Assembly (NCBI GenBank): GCA_002336675.1
Contig: DDEI01000032.1
Location: 4,802-28,767 of the forward strand
Length of the DNA: 23,966 nucleotides
Source of the DNA: Flavobacteriales bacterium UBA1958
GTDB taxonomy: Bacteria > Bacteroidota > Bacteroidia > Flavobacteriales_D > Sanyastnellaceae
Reading direction: 5' to 3'
In this document: positions 8,363 to 17,358 of the stretch, piece after piece
How the letters are laid out: every line of letters begins with the position of its first letter
Position numbering within the stretch: position 1 is the first letter of the stretch
Notes under the pieces: generated by a model
Told to the model about the DNA's origin: nothing
Database searches by the model: none
The model's input: the letters and a program-made list of their open reading frames with translations, nothing else
Position numbers and translations under genes: made by a program

Positions 8363-9446
8363 ATTATTAGAAAAAATAGCACTTTCTTTGGTGAAGGGGA
8401 TTGGGCCTAAAACTGCGAGGAGTTTGGTTTCTGCATTAGGCGGAGTGAGTCAGGTTTTTAGTGCCTCTGACGAACAGTTATTGTCTATTTCTAAGATTAG
8501 TAAACCGATAGTAGAGTCTTTAAGAAATCCGTATATTTTTGATAGAGCGGCTCAGGAAATAAGCTTTATGGAAAGGAGTAACGTGACTCCTCTTTTTTAT
8601 TTAGACTCTGATTATCCGAAGAGGCTGGAGTTTTGTGAAGACGCTCCTATTTTATTATACGCTAAAGGGAACTTAAATTTCAATAACAGGAAAGTAATTG
8701 CAGTAGTTGGAACGAGGAGTAGTACGGCTTACGGAAGAGATATGTGTGAAAGAATCATCTGTGATCTGTCTAAGTACGATCCTTTAATAGTAAGCGGGCT
8801 TGCTATAGGGATAGATGGCGCGGCACATAAAGCGGCAGTAGATAATAATCTTCAAACAGTAGGTGTTTTAGCACATGGTGTGGATAGTATCTACCCTCAA
8901 TCGAGCAGGGCTATAGCTGCTAGAATGCTGAGTAATGGGGGTATTATTTCTGAGTTCGTGAGTGGAACAGTGCCTATTAGAGAAAACTTCCCTAAGAGAA
9001 ATAGAATTATAGCAGGAATGTGTGACGCGCTTATAATAGTAGAGAGCAAAAAGAGAGGAGGGTCTATTATTTCTGCTGAACTAGCTTATGGTTATCATAG
9101 AGAAGTTTTTGCTGTTCCAGGTAAGGCGAGTGACCTACTCAGTGAAGGCTGTAATGATTTAATTAAATATCAAAAGGCTGTAATGATTACTGCTGGAAAA
9201 GATGTAGCTAGAGAAATGAACTGGTCTACCCCATCTGCTAAACAGAAACAACGCGAGTTGTTTCCTGATTTAAATGTGAATGAAAAAATGATACTAGAGG
9301 CCATAAGGAGTAACTCTGGACTAGCCATAGATGAAATGGGGGCTAAAACTGGACTTAACTCAAGTGAACTAGCTCAAATACTACTTCAGCTAGAATTTAA
9401 TGGACTGGTAAGAGTTCTTCCGGGAAAAATATACGAATCTGCTTAA
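8355..9446 (+). CDS. dprA: DNA-processing protein DprA
   Basis: 363 residues, a usual length. It binds incoming single-stranded DNA during natural transformation, protects it and loads RecA. Seen: an N-terminal helix-hairpin-helix-like segment LVKGIGPKTARSLV (12-25); the Rossmann-type core with AVVGTRSSTAYG (116-127), SGLAIGIDGAAHKAAV (147-162), LAHGVDSIYP (172-181), NFPKRNRIIAG (211-221) and EVFAVPGKASDLLSEGCN (250-267); and a C-terminal winged-helix domain (about 305-363, ILEAIRSNSGLAIDEM onward), as in many Gram-negative DprA proteins. All hallmark loops are intact, so it should be functional, but no other competence gene lies nearby. It ends 20 bases from the convergent antiporter gene. 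Confidence 0.96.
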   Translation: MSKLLEKIALSLVKGIGPKTARSLVSALGGVSQVFSASDEQLLSISKISKPIVESLRNPYIFDRAAQEISFMERSNVTPLFYLDSDYPKRLEFCEDAPILLYAKGNLNFNNRKVIAVVGTRSSTAYGRDMCERIICDLSKYDPLIVSGLAIGIDGAAHKAAVDNNLQTVGVLAHGVDSIYPQSSRAIAARMLSNGGIISEFVSGTVPIRENFPKRNRIIAGMCDALIIVESKKRGGSIISAELAYGYHREVFAVPGKASDLLSEGCNDLIKYQKAVMITAGKDVAREMNWSTPSAKQKQRELFPDLNVNEKMILEAIRSNSGLAIDEMGAKTGLNSSELAQILLQLEFNGLVRVLPGKIYESA

Positions 9447-9466
9447 TTTAACTAAGGTCTATCATA

Positions 9467-10732
9467 CTAATCATAGATTTTATAAAACCCATCACCATAC
9501 TCAGGTGCAGCAGGTTTTATTTTAAACCCATTCTGAATAAGGGAAATAGTCATTATAAAACTAGATGTAAGAATCACGAAAAGGAGGATTCCACTATCAA
9601 ATGCTACAGATGTATATTCCTCTGGAATAGAGAAAAACAATAGAATAGTAATTAATCCTCTAGGTGCTATGTATAGAAGTGGAAAAACATCTTTCTTCTT
9701 AAACACAGCTAGAAGGACAAGTCTCACAACATAAAGGATGATAGCGACTACTAAGCTATACATTACGACACTTAAACTTACCAATGAACCCAGAACAATT
9801 TTTAAACCAAAAATGACAAAGAAAAAGGTTCTTAATACAAATGCAGACTCCAGTGTAATCACATGAAAATCATGAAGGACATCCTTCAGAATATCAGTAT
9901 TAGCGAACCGAGATAGTCTTCCTCTAAAGAAGAGTTTTGTGTTATTAAGCATCAATCCGAAGAACAGGATAAGAACCAAAGAAGACAGCCCAGATTTTTT
10001 CCCAATTGCATATAAAAGAAGAAGAACCGCTATAAGCAGGAATAACTTTAGTTGAGATTTAATCCGTTGGATTAAAATAATAAGACCAAAACTAGCTAAC
10101 AGACTAAGTAAGACAGTAAGGGCCACTTTAAGTGAAACATCGAGGGCTATTTGTTCAGCAGATTCTGTAGAGGCGTTACCTATTAAAAAATAGAAAAGCA
10201 TAATACCTAGGATGTCAGAAAAAGTACTCTCATAAACCATAAATTCTTTTTGTTCAATTGCAAGACCACCAACACTCGGAATAATAATAGCGCTGCTCAT
10301 AATAGCCAAAGGCACGGCATACAAAAATGATCTAAACATATCTAGTCCTAATATTCCGTTAAAGAAAAGAGCGATTAAATATGCAGAGCCTATTAGGCCC
10401 AATAAAGCTACCACAAGTGACTTCCAGATCGTAGGCCACTTTTTCTTGGTGAGTTCTAAATCAAGCGCAGCTTCAAGTACTATGAGAATAACCCCTACAG
10501 TGCCTAGCACTTCTAGCTCGGTTTGTAAATATGGAATAGCATAACCGAAAAATTTAGCTGCTTGTTGAATTCCTATCCCCAGACCTATAAGCATTACGAC
10601 GCTTGGAATATTGGTCTTGTTAGCTAGAATATTGAACAGGTAAGAGATAATTATTATAGAACTAAACCCCATCACGAGCACGTATGGATCGCTCAACTCA
10701 AAACATAAATAGGAGGGGAATAAAGAGAGCAT
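9467..10732 (-). CDS. Cation:proton antiporter (CPA family)
   Basis: 421 residues, almost entirely hydrophobic, with about twelve to thirteen membrane helices and a short polar tail ending YGDGFYKIYD. Segments that fit monovalent cation/proton antiporters are PSVVMLIGLGIG (about 43-54), VGVILIVLEAALDLEL (about 78-93), the pair AIMSSAIIIPSVGG and ESTFSDILGIMLFYF (about 142-183, equivalent to the paired unwound helices of the ion site), and IAPRGLITILLFF near 355. The acidic residue expected in the ion pathway is likely the Asp of FSDILG; the classic DP pair of the preceding helix is replaced by IPS. The ion (Na+ or K+) cannot be decided. It follows a secreted-protein gene after 17 bases, probably as one operon. 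Confidence 0.87.
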   Translation of the reverse strand: MLSLFPSYLCFELSDPYVLVMGFSSIIIISYLFNILANKTNIPSVVMLIGLGIGIQQAAKFFGYAIPYLQTELEVLGTVGVILIVLEAALDLELTKKKWPTIWKSLVVALLGLIGSAYLIALFFNGILGLDMFRSFLYAVPLAIMSSAIIIPSVGGLAIEQKEFMVYESTFSDILGIMLFYFLIGNASTESAEQIALDVSLKVALTVLLSLLASFGLIILIQRIKSQLKLFLLIAVLLLLYAIGKKSGLSSLVLILFFGLMLNNTKLFFRGRLSRFANTDILKDVLHDFHVITLESAFVLRTFFFVIFGLKIVLGSLVSLSVVMYSLVVAIILYVVRLVLLAVFKKKDVFPLLYIAPRGLITILLFFSIPEEYTSVAFDSGILLFVILTSSFIMTISLIQNGFKIKPAAPEYGDGFYKIYD

Positions 10733-10749
10733 AATTTTTTTAATTAGGT

Positions 10750-11565
10750 TTATTTAGAAAGAATAGTGAGCTCAGCACTACATTCTGCCAGCATTCTGTT
10801 AATAGCCGAGAAGAGCGCATCATTAGCTATAGCGTAAATGTCCAACTCTTCTTCTGCGAAAGTACTAAAAGCCGCATTTCCATAAAGTCTTTTTCCTTGA
10901 GAATTATAAAGTGTGAAGTGAAGCTTTAGAGTACGTTCCCCTGATCCGAAATTAGCATCTGTAGGCTGAGGCTTATTAATATCTAACTCATTAATAAAAA
11001 GAAGATAGTCAAAGTCGGAATCAGCTAAAACCTGACCAAAAACCCATCCAGTGTCTACTTTAGTGTTCATAAACCTAGATTTTCCATCGTAGAATTCTTT
11101 GAGTTCTCCATTCTCTAAATACGCTCCCCTCGCACTATATTTTTCCTCGGTTGCCTCCTGAAGTTTGTTCCATATCTTCTGAACTCTAGTCTCTTCAACT
11201 TTGGACCGGACTGTTATTAGGTCATAATCGAACCCTTGAGCGATTTGAATTTTGTGTGTGATAGAATCTAAAGAATTAGCGTGAGTTATTCGCCAATTTT
11301 CGGCACCGTTTAAGGCCACCATATCACTTATGTAGCCTTTAAAAAACGACCTTACTTCACGGAAGTCCATGTCGTTATATCTTCCTATTTCATGGATAAC
11401 GTTAGACAAAAACATTTTATCCATCATAGGAACTAAAAGCACTTCTTTTTGGGCCTCTGAAGAATAAGAAATCTCATTTCTATCTCCGGTAGTTTCGTCC
11501 TGTGCTAATGTTTTTAGGGTTGTAACGCTGAGAAACAACACGAGAATACTAATCCATTTATACAT
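10750..11565 (-). CDS. Secreted protein of unknown function
   Basis: 271 residues; no family recognised. A signal peptide covers about residues 1-22 (hydrophobic ILVLFLSVTTL, ending TLAQ), so the protein should be periplasmic or surface-exposed, with no lipobox Cys. The mature part is mixed alpha/beta and rich in charged residues: KEVLLVPMMDKMFLSNVIHEI near the start, FDYLLFINELDI near 195 and LKLHFTLYNSQGKRLYGNAAF near 225, which read like beta strands. The tail IANDALFSAINRMLAEC is helical. There are no obvious catalytic motifs. It is upstream of and close to the antiporter gene (17 bases), suggesting co-transcription and possibly a shared role in ion or envelope stress, which is inference only. 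Confidence 0.8.
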   Translation of the reverse strand: MYKWISILVLFLSVTTLKTLAQDETTGDRNEISYSSEAQKEVLLVPMMDKMFLSNVIHEIGRYNDMDFREVRSFFKGYISDMVALNGAENWRITHANSLDSITHKIQIAQGFDYDLITVRSKVEETRVQKIWNKLQEATEEKYSARGAYLENGELKEFYDGKSRFMNTKVDTGWVFGQVLADSDFDYLLFINELDINKPQPTDANFGSGERTLKLHFTLYNSQGKRLYGNAAFSTFAEEELDIYAIANDALFSAINRMLAECSAELTILSK

Positions 11566-11652
11566 AAAGCTAAGCTAGCTGAAAATGATAGAACCAATTA
11601 GAGCTAGAAGTAGATAGAATTAAGATCCAAATGTTAATTGTAAAACGGTAAC

Positions 11653-12966
11653 TTAACCGCTAATCCACTTCCAAATATCATTTCCATTAGCATAGAGAAC
11701 TAGCGTTAATAACAGAAGCATTCCCAGCATTTGAGCTATCTCCATAAATTTTTGTGGAGGAGTTTTCCCTGTAATAATCTCATAAAGTAGAAACATAACG
11801 TGTCCACCGTCCAGCGCAGGAATAGGGAGGATATTCATAAAGGCTAAGATCAACGATAAAAATGCTGTAGCCACCCAGAACCCTTCCCAATCCCATCCAG
11901 GGTTGAACATTCCGCCTATTGCGCCAAACCCTCCCATCTGCTTAACCCCAGCAGAAGAAAAGATAAATCGAATAGAAACTACGTAATCCGTTAACTTCTC
12001 AACGCCTAAGTTATATCCCGCACCAAAACTTTCTACGAATGAATAATCAATATGTTCAATTCCCAGGATCTCCATAGATGAGCGAGGCCTGAACCCCAAT
12101 TTCCCGAGAGTATCTACTCGAGCAGACACATCTTTAGAAGCACCATTTCTTATAATTGTCAGCTTTACGTTTTCTCCTTTTACTGTTTGAAGTAAATCAG
12201 CCAACATATCGAAGTATGGAGTTGGAATGCCATTTACAGCTGTGAGCTGGTCATCTTGTAGGATGTCAAATTCTTTTAATGGACTATCTGCAGCTATAGT
12301 GTCTATGAATATAGGAATCCTTGGAGCGATCAATACTATCTTACCCGTATTTAGCATTTGTTGTCCCAGGTCATCAGGCATTACCGCTTTTCTTGCTACT
12401 CCATCTCTTTCATAACCTACTTCTTTAATACCATTTAGAAACAGCGATTTATTAATTTTTTCGGCGGAGCTAGGAGTGATTCCGTCCAACGTTAAAATAT
12501 TGTCTCCATCCTGCAGGCCATATTCATAAAGCATACTGTCTACGGCAAAACCGTTTACGGCATTCTTTACTGGCAGTATAGTCTGGCCCCACACACCCAT
12601 AACCATCATGTAAATTAAAAAGCCTAACACGAGATTTACGGTTACTCCACCTAGCATTATAATTAACCTCTGCCAAGCTGGTTTAGACCTAAATTCCCAA
12701 GGCTGAGGCTCTGAGTTCAATTGTCCTTTATCCATACTCTCATCGATCATTCCGGAGATTTTCACATATCCACCAAGAGGTAACCAGCCTATTCCATATT
12801 CTGTATCTCCTTTTTTAAACTTAAAAAGAGCAAACCCAGCATCGAAAAACAAGTAGAATTTTTCTACTCTAGTCTTAAACCATCTAGCAGGCAGAAAATG
12901 ACCAGCTTCATGTAATACGACTAAAATAGAAAGGCTTAAGAGTAATTGTAACGCTTGATTGAGCAT
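11653..12966 (-). CDS. rseP: RseP-type site-2 protease (M50 family)
   Basis: 437 residues. An intramembrane zinc metalloprotease that cleaves membrane-anchored anti-sigma factors and leftover signal peptides. Zinc site: HEAGH at 19-23 in the first helix, with the third ligand in LDGGH at 385-389 (D386) near the third. Between them lie a periplasmic region with PDZ-like stretches (about 145-160, YGLQDGDNILTLDG; and about 230-285, LKEFDILQDDQLTAVNG) and the membrane-associated GGYVKISGM strand region at about 66-74. Four membrane helices can be seen: at the N-terminus, near 105-130, near 365-395 and near 410-430. The gene stands alone on the minus strand, divergent from the penicillin-binding protein gene across a 154-base spacer that holds a good promoter candidate. 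The usual neighbours dxr and bamA are not in the window. Confidence 0.95.
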   Translation of the reverse strand: MLNQALQLLLSLSILVVLHEAGHFLPARWFKTRVEKFYLFFDAGFALFKFKKGDTEYGIGWLPLGGYVKISGMIDESMDKGQLNSEPQPWEFRSKPAWQRLIIMLGGVTVNLVLGFLIYMMVMGVWGQTILPVKNAVNGFAVDSMLYEYGLQDGDNILTLDGITPSSAEKINKSLFLNGIKEVGYERDGVARKAVMPDDLGQQMLNTGKIVLIAPRIPIFIDTIAADSPLKEFDILQDDQLTAVNGIPTPYFDMLADLLQTVKGENVKLTIIRNGASKDVSARVDTLGKLGFRPRSSMEILGIEHIDYSFVESFGAGYNLGVEKLTDYVVSIRFIFSSAGVKQMGGFGAIGGMFNPGWDWEGFWVATAFLSLILAFMNILPIPALDGGHVMFLLYEIITGKTPPQKFMEIAQMLGMLLLLTLVLYANGNDIWKWISG

Positions 12967-12988
12967 GAAATGTCTGATTTAGAAACAG

Positions 12989-13023
12989 CAAATGTATGAA
13001 GCACAGAAGAAGTTAAGTTCAAA
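12989..13023 (-). promoter_or_regulatory. Candidate rseP promoter (Bacteroidota type)
   Basis: On the minus strand TACATTTG (12996-12989) matches the -7 consensus TAnnTTTG exactly. TTTG (13023-13020) lies 23 bases upstream, within the TTG-N17-23 spacing described for Flavobacterium. The predicted start of transcription is about 17 bases before the rseP ATG. It is the only candidate in the window with both boxes. Confidence 0.5.
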
Positions 13024-13120
13024 TAATTCATAACATTATCAGCACAGTGCAATGGGCTTGTATTTTTATTAGAAATTTGTGTAGTGCAATTTATGTTTAT
13101 TCATCACCGTTTTCCGTTAC

Positions 13121-15565
13121 ATGGCAAAGTCTGCGAAGAAAAAAAATAGACCCAAGAAAGCTCTAACGACTCAGAGAGACAGGAAGTACAAGCGATTAAC
13201 CTGGTTAATCGCATTAAGTCCCATTTTAGGGTTGGCGGCACTTTTTATAAATGCTTCTTTCGCTGATTTACCGAAAGTAGCAGATTTAGCTAACCCCGAG
13301 ACTAAACTAGCTACACAGATTTTCACATCAGATGGGGAGGTTTTGGGAAAGTACTTCTCCCAGAACAGAACAGACCTCTCGTTTGATGATTTACCTCAAG
13401 ATATTATCAATGCCTTAGTATCCACAGAAGATGAACGATTTTTTGGGCATAGCGGGGTAGATTTTTATAGTACAGCAAGAGCTATTTTACTTGCTGGCGC
13501 AAGAGGCGGCGGGAGCACTATAACTCAGCAGCTAGCTAAACTTCAGTTTACTAAGAAGAAAGATGTAAGCACGATACTGCCGTACTATCTCTATCGACTA
13601 CTCGTAGAGAAGCCCGGAGAATACATAGTAGCTTCTAGGCTAGAGAAAACTTACACTAAAGAAGAAATACTTACGCTTTATTTTAATGAATATGACTTCC
13701 TCAATCAGGCAGTTGGACTTAAGTCAGCAGCCAAAATTTATTTCGATAAAAGCGTAGACGAGTTAAAAATTGAGGAATGCGCTATGCTTGTTGGAATGTT
13801 TAAAAACTCCTCTTATTATAACCCGCTAAGAAGAGACTCGCTGGTTCACCATAGAAGAAATGTAGTGCTTAGCCAGATGGTGAGAAATTTATTTCTGACT
13901 AAAAATGAGTTTGACTCATTGAAAGTGCTTCCCCTAGGATTAAACTACCAGAAAATAAGTCATGATGAAGGGAGCGCCCAATACTTTAGAGAAGAGCTAA
14001 GAAAGAAAGTGAAAAACATCATTAATGAAAAAAATGATGACGATGAGTACGTTCGTTTAAAAAATGATGGGACCAAGTTTGACATATATAGCGATGGCTT
14101 GAGGATATATACTACTATCGACAGCAGAATGCAGAATTATGCAGAATGGGCCGTTCAGGAGCATTTACAGAAAGAACTGCAAGCCGCCTTTAAAAAAGAG
14201 TTGAACTGGCTTAAAAAGGATAATTACCCGTTCTATAACGGGATCTCTGAAAAGAACAGAGAGAAGCTTATGAAACGGGCGAAAAAAAAGTCTCCTAGAT
14301 GGAGAACGCTGCACGGAAAAGAATGTCCTAACTGTGGAGGAACTGGGCATATTAGCCTAACCTCTGTTAATGGTTTAGACTCATTCTTCTGCGCAGGTTT
14401 TGGCTGTGGAAAACAATGGCCAAAGCTAGATGAAAAGCAGATGGAGGTAATATGGGATACCCCTACTAAAACGAAGGTGTTCACTTTTGCAGGAATACGG
14501 GATACGGTAATGACCCCTTTAGATTCAGTGAAGCATCATCTAGCTATTTTAAATGCGGGAATGGTGGCTATGGATCCTGCCAATGGTCAGATAAAAGCAT
14601 GGGTAGGAGGTGTGAATTATAAGTACTTTAAATATGACCATGCAGGACAAGCTAAAAGACAAGTAGGATCCACGTTTAAGCCGTTTGTTTATGCTAACTC
14701 TATGAGAAGCGGAATGCATCCATGTGAAGAAATCCCGAACGTAATCACTTGTGTAGAAGCTGGGGCTGGTCAAAAGCCATGGTGTCCTAAAAATTCAGGT
14801 GGGGGGTATGGAGATATGGTTTCACTGTCTGACGGGCTTACGAATTCTATGAATACCATTACTGCCTACCAAATAAAAAGATTCGGAACTGAGGCTGTAG
14901 TGAAGCTTGCACATAAAATGGGGATAGTAAATGATATCCCTAATGTCCCCTCTATAGGTTTGGGAACAGTAGAGCTTACCGTGAAAGAGATGTGTTCGAG
15001 CCTTTCTACTTTCGCTAATCAAGGAGTGTACATCGAACCGATATTTATAACTCACATAGAAGATAAGAACGGAAATATCATTTATGAATCTGATCAAAGA
15101 ACCCGTCAGGCTATTGACCCAAAGACCGCCTATCTCACACTTAATATGATGAAAAGGGTAATTAAAGAGGGAACTTCAATGAGGCTCGGGTTCTCAAAAC
15201 CTTATGGCGGAATCGACTTTCCTTTAGCTGGAAAAACGGGAACTACCGATGATAACGGTGACGGTTGGTTTGTGGGGTTAACGCCTAATATTTCAGCGGC
15301 TGTTTGGGTTGGCGCTAGCAACCGCGCAATCAGATTTAGAACTACACGAAGCGGGCAAGGAGCTAATACAGGGTTGCCTATTTTTGGTTACTTCATAAAT
15401 AAAGTTTATCAAGATACAACCATAGATATAAATAGAGGGGACTTCAAAAAGCCAGATATCGACCTAGATAGCTATTTAGATTGTGAAGAATATTATGACA
15501 TTCAGAATAATTCAGGAGGGTTTGATAATGATGACTTATTTGGTGGTGGTGTAGATGATTTTTAA
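13121..15565 (+). CDS. Class A penicillin-binding protein (PBP1A-like) with four-cysteine insert
   Basis: 814 residues: bifunctional peptidoglycan glycosyltransferase/transpeptidase anchored in the inner membrane. A basic cytosolic tail (1-25) and one membrane helix (about 27-45) come first. The glycosyltransferase domain shows EDERFFGHSGVDF (103-115, catalytic E103) and GGGSTITQQLAK (129-140). The transpeptidase domain shows GSTFKPF (nucleophile S517, K520), SMN (576-578) and KTGT (705-708). All key residues are intact. Odd: before the transpeptidase domain there is a cysteine module, C402-x2-C405-x18-C424-x4-C429, with ECPNCGGTGH and FFCAGFGCGKQW, which reads as a zinc-ribbon-like or disulfide-bonded knuckle. 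Relatives I know in this phylum have a plain linker here. The C-terminus is acidic and Gly-rich (DDDLFGGGVDDF type). scoA starts 24 bases after its stop. Confidence 0.95.
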   Translation: MAKSAKKKNRPKKALTTQRDRKYKRLTWLIALSPILGLAALFINASFADLPKVADLANPETKLATQIFTSDGEVLGKYFSQNRTDLSFDDLPQDIINALVSTEDERFFGHSGVDFYSTARAILLAGARGGGSTITQQLAKLQFTKKKDVSTILPYYLYRLLVEKPGEYIVASRLEKTYTKEEILTLYFNEYDFLNQAVGLKSAAKIYFDKSVDELKIEECAMLVGMFKNSSYYNPLRRDSLVHHRRNVVLSQMVRNLFLTKNEFDSLKVLPLGLNYQKISHDEGSAQYFREELRKKVKNIINEKNDDDEYVRLKNDGTKFDIYSDGLRIYTTIDSRMQNYAEWAVQEHLQKELQAAFKKELNWLKKDNYPFYNGISEKNREKLMKRAKKKSPRWRTLHGKECPNCGGTGHISLTSVNGLDSFFCAGFGCGKQWPKLDEKQMEVIWDTPTKTKVFTFAGIRDTVMTPLDSVKHHLAILNAGMVAMDPANGQIKAWVGGVNYKYFKYDHAGQAKRQVGSTFKPFVYANSMRSGMHPCEEIPNVITCVEAGAGQKPWCPKNSGGGYGDMVSLSDGLTNSMNTITAYQIKRFGTEAVVKLAHKMGIVNDIPNVPSIGLGTVELTVKEMCSSLSTFANQGVYIEPIFITHIEDKNGNIIYESDQRTRQAIDPKTAYLTLNMMKRVIKEGTSMRLGFSKPYGGIDFPLAGKTGTTDDNGDGWFVGLTPNISAAVWVGASNRAIRFRTTRSGQGANTGLPIFGYFINKVYQDTTIDINRGDFKKPDIDLDSYLDCEEYYDIQNNSGGFDNDDLFGGGVDDF

Positions 15566-15589
15566 CAGAATCCATAATAGAATTACAAC

Positions 15590-16294
15590 ATGGCAATAAA
15601 TAAACAAGTAGCTAACGTAGAGGAGGCCTGTAAGGGAGTAAGGAGTGGAATGACACTTATGCTTGGAGGCTTTGGATTATGTGGAATACCAGAAAATAGT
15701 ATAGCCGAGTTAGTAAAAACTGGAGTAAATGAGTTAACCTGTATTTCCAATAATGCTGGAGTTGATGATTTTGGACTCGGGTTATTATTACAAGGCAAAC
15801 AAATCAAAAAGATGATTTCTTCTTATGTAGGAGAAAACGATGAATTTGAACGCCAAATGCTTTCTGGAGAATTAGAAGTAGATCTTATTCCTCAAGGCTC
15901 GTTAGCAGAAAGATGTAGAGCTGGAGGAGCAGGAATACCAGCTTTTTTCACGCCAGCAGGTTACGGTACAGAGGTCCAAGGAAGGAAAGAGGTGAGAATG
16001 TTCAAAGGGAAACCACACATTTTAGAAACTGCCTTGGAAGCTGATTTTGCTATAGTAAAAGCATGGAAAGGGGACTCTTCTGGTAATTTAATTTTTAAAG
16101 CTACCGCGAAGAACTTTAATCCTTTGATGGCTATGGCTGGTAAAACAACCATCGCTGAGGTAGAAGAACTAGTTCCAATGGGCGAGCTAGACCCGAATGA
16201 GATTCATACACCAGGAATCTTTGTCCAAAGAATTTTCCAGGGAGAGAAATACGAAAAAAGAATAGAACAAAGAACCACTCAACCTAAAGTTTAA
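15590..16294 (+). CDS. scoA: 3-oxoacid CoA-transferase subunit A
   Basis: 234 residues, the normal length of the alpha subunit. With ScoB it moves CoA from succinyl-CoA to acetoacetate or a similar 3-oxoacid, in ketone-body, branched-chain or aromatic breakdown. Seen: GGFGLCGIPENS (22-33, the CoA-binding glycine loop), SNNAGVDDFGLG (53-64), SSYVGEN (76-82) and GAGIPAFFTPAGYGTEV (113-129), all standard for this family. The substrate choice (acetoacetate versus 3-oxoadipate) cannot be fixed from sequence. The gene lies 24 bases after the penicillin-binding protein stop and 12 bases before scoB, so the pair is one operon and may also receive read-through from upstream. Confidence 0.94.
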   Translation: MAINKQVANVEEACKGVRSGMTLMLGGFGLCGIPENSIAELVKTGVNELTCISNNAGVDDFGLGLLLQGKQIKKMISSYVGENDEFERQMLSGELEVDLIPQGSLAERCRAGGAGIPAFFTPAGYGTEVQGRKEVRMFKGKPHILETALEADFAIVKAWKGDSSGNLIFKATAKNFNPLMAMAGKTTIAEVEELVPMGELDPNEIHTPGIFVQRIFQGEKYEKRIEQRTTQPKV

Positions 16295-16306
16295 TTACTG
16301 ATAGAT

Positions 16307-16963
16307 ATGTTGGATAAAAACGGAATTGCGAAGCGAATAGCCCAAGAGTTACAGCATGGGTATTACGTAAATTTAGGAATAGGAATTCCTACTCTAGTAG
16401 CTAACTTTATTCCAGAAGGAATAGAGGTTGAGTTTCAATCAGAGAACGGAATTTTAGGAATGGGGGCATTTCCAGAAGAAGGAGATGAAGATGCAGATTT
16501 AATAAATGCAGGTAAGCAGACCATTACCGCTATGCCTGGATCGGCTTATTTTGATTCTGCTACTAGTTTTGCCATGATTAGAGGCAGACATGTGCAGTTA
16601 ACTGTTTTGGGAGCTATGGAAATAGCTCAGAATGGAGACATAGCCAACTGGAAAATCCCAGGAAGAATGGTGAAAGGAATGGGCGGAGCTATGGATTTAG
16701 TAGCATCTGCAGAAAACATCATCGTAGCCATGATGCATACAAATAAGCGGGGAGAATCTAAACTTTTAGAGAAGTGTTCTCTTCCCTTAACAGGAGTAGG
16801 TTGCGTAAAAAAAGTAGTGACTAACTTAGCAGTTATGGAGATCAAAGATAACGGGTTTTACTTGGTAGAAAGAGCGCCAGGAGTAAGCATAGATGAAATA
16901 GTAGAGGCTACAGACGGAAGATTAATAGTACCAGGAGATAATATTCCAGAGATGGATATTTAA
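16307..16963 (+). CDS. scoB: 3-oxoacid CoA-transferase subunit B
   Basis: 218 residues, the standard beta-subunit length. It carries the catalytic Glu that forms the enzyme-CoA thioester: E46 in FQSENGILGMG (43-53). Also seen are NLGIGIPTLVAN (22-33), the helix-loop AMPGSAYFDSATSFAMIRGRH at about 74-94, LGAMEIAQNGDIANW (100-114) and GMGGAMDLV (124-132). The start ATG lies 12 bases after the scoA stop, without a recognisable Shine-Dalgarno site. It ends 41 bases before the convergent folB stop; no terminator hairpin was seen in that gap. Confidence 0.94.
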   Translation: MLDKNGIAKRIAQELQHGYYVNLGIGIPTLVANFIPEGIEVEFQSENGILGMGAFPEEGDEDADLINAGKQTITAMPGSAYFDSATSFAMIRGRHVQLTVLGAMEIAQNGDIANWKIPGRMVKGMGGAMDLVASAENIIVAMMHTNKRGESKLLEKCSLPLTGVGCVKKVVTNLAVMEIKDNGFYLVERAPGVSIDEIVEATDGRLIVPGDNIPEMDI

Positions 16964-17004
16964 GAGCAGCCTAATCAGTCATCGAAAGGGGGTGTATTAT
17001 TGAA

Positions 17005-17358
17005 CTATGAAACAGAAATAGTAACACTCACGTCACGCACATTTCCATTAATAGGGGGGTTCAATTTTTTCACAGTAACCACCGCTTTTTCTAAAGTAGG
17101 AAGTTCGATTTTCATCCGCTTACCTATCCGCCAAGCCACCTGTTCAATAAGCTTACTTCTAATAGCCATTTCCTCCTCCACTATTCTGTTCACTACTACG
17201 TAATCTATTGTCTTAGTAAGATCATCGTTCTCAGCGGCTTCTTGGAAATTAGTGTGCATTTCCACATCTACTTCATAAGTCCCACCTATAAGCTCCTCTT
17301 CATGAAGACATCCATGATTAGCATATAGTTTGATTTGATTCAGCTTTATAACTCCCAT
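17005..17358 (-). CDS. folB: Dihydroneopterin aldolase
   Basis: 117 residues, the usual length. It converts 7,8-dihydroneopterin to 6-hydroxymethyl-7,8-dihydropterin plus glycolaldehyde in folate synthesis, as a cytosolic octamer. Seen: LYANHGCLHEEEL (11-23, containing the pterin-anchoring region), DYVVVNRIVEEEM (52-64, with the conserved Tyr Y53), LIEQVAWRIGKRM (70-82) and VTVKKLNPPI (94-103, with the catalytic Lys K97 or K98). The ATG overlaps the gltX stop by one base (TAATG), so the two are translationally coupled, with folB downstream. Confidence 0.94.
   Translation of the reverse strand: MGVIKLNQIKLYANHGCLHEEELIGGTYEVDVEMHTNFQEAAENDDLTKTIDYVVVNRIVEEEMAIRSKLIEQVAWRIGKRMKIELPTLEKAVVTVKKLNPPINGNVRDVSVTISVS

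Noticed and set aside
9447..9466. Possible bidirectional terminator between dprA and the antiporter gene
   Set aside because: Only a weak 5-base TCTAT/ATAGA pairing can be drawn, with no GC-rich stem and no T run.
12997..13120. Promoter of the penicillin-binding protein gene
   Set aside because: TATGTTTA and AGAAATTTG are near matches to the -7 box, but neither has a proper -33 partner, so I did not list one.
13121..15097. Several minus-strand frames of 61-91 codons within the penicillin-binding protein gene
   Set aside because: They lie wholly inside an intact gene with all motifs present and have low-complexity, Ser/Phe-rich translations typical of antisense shadows.
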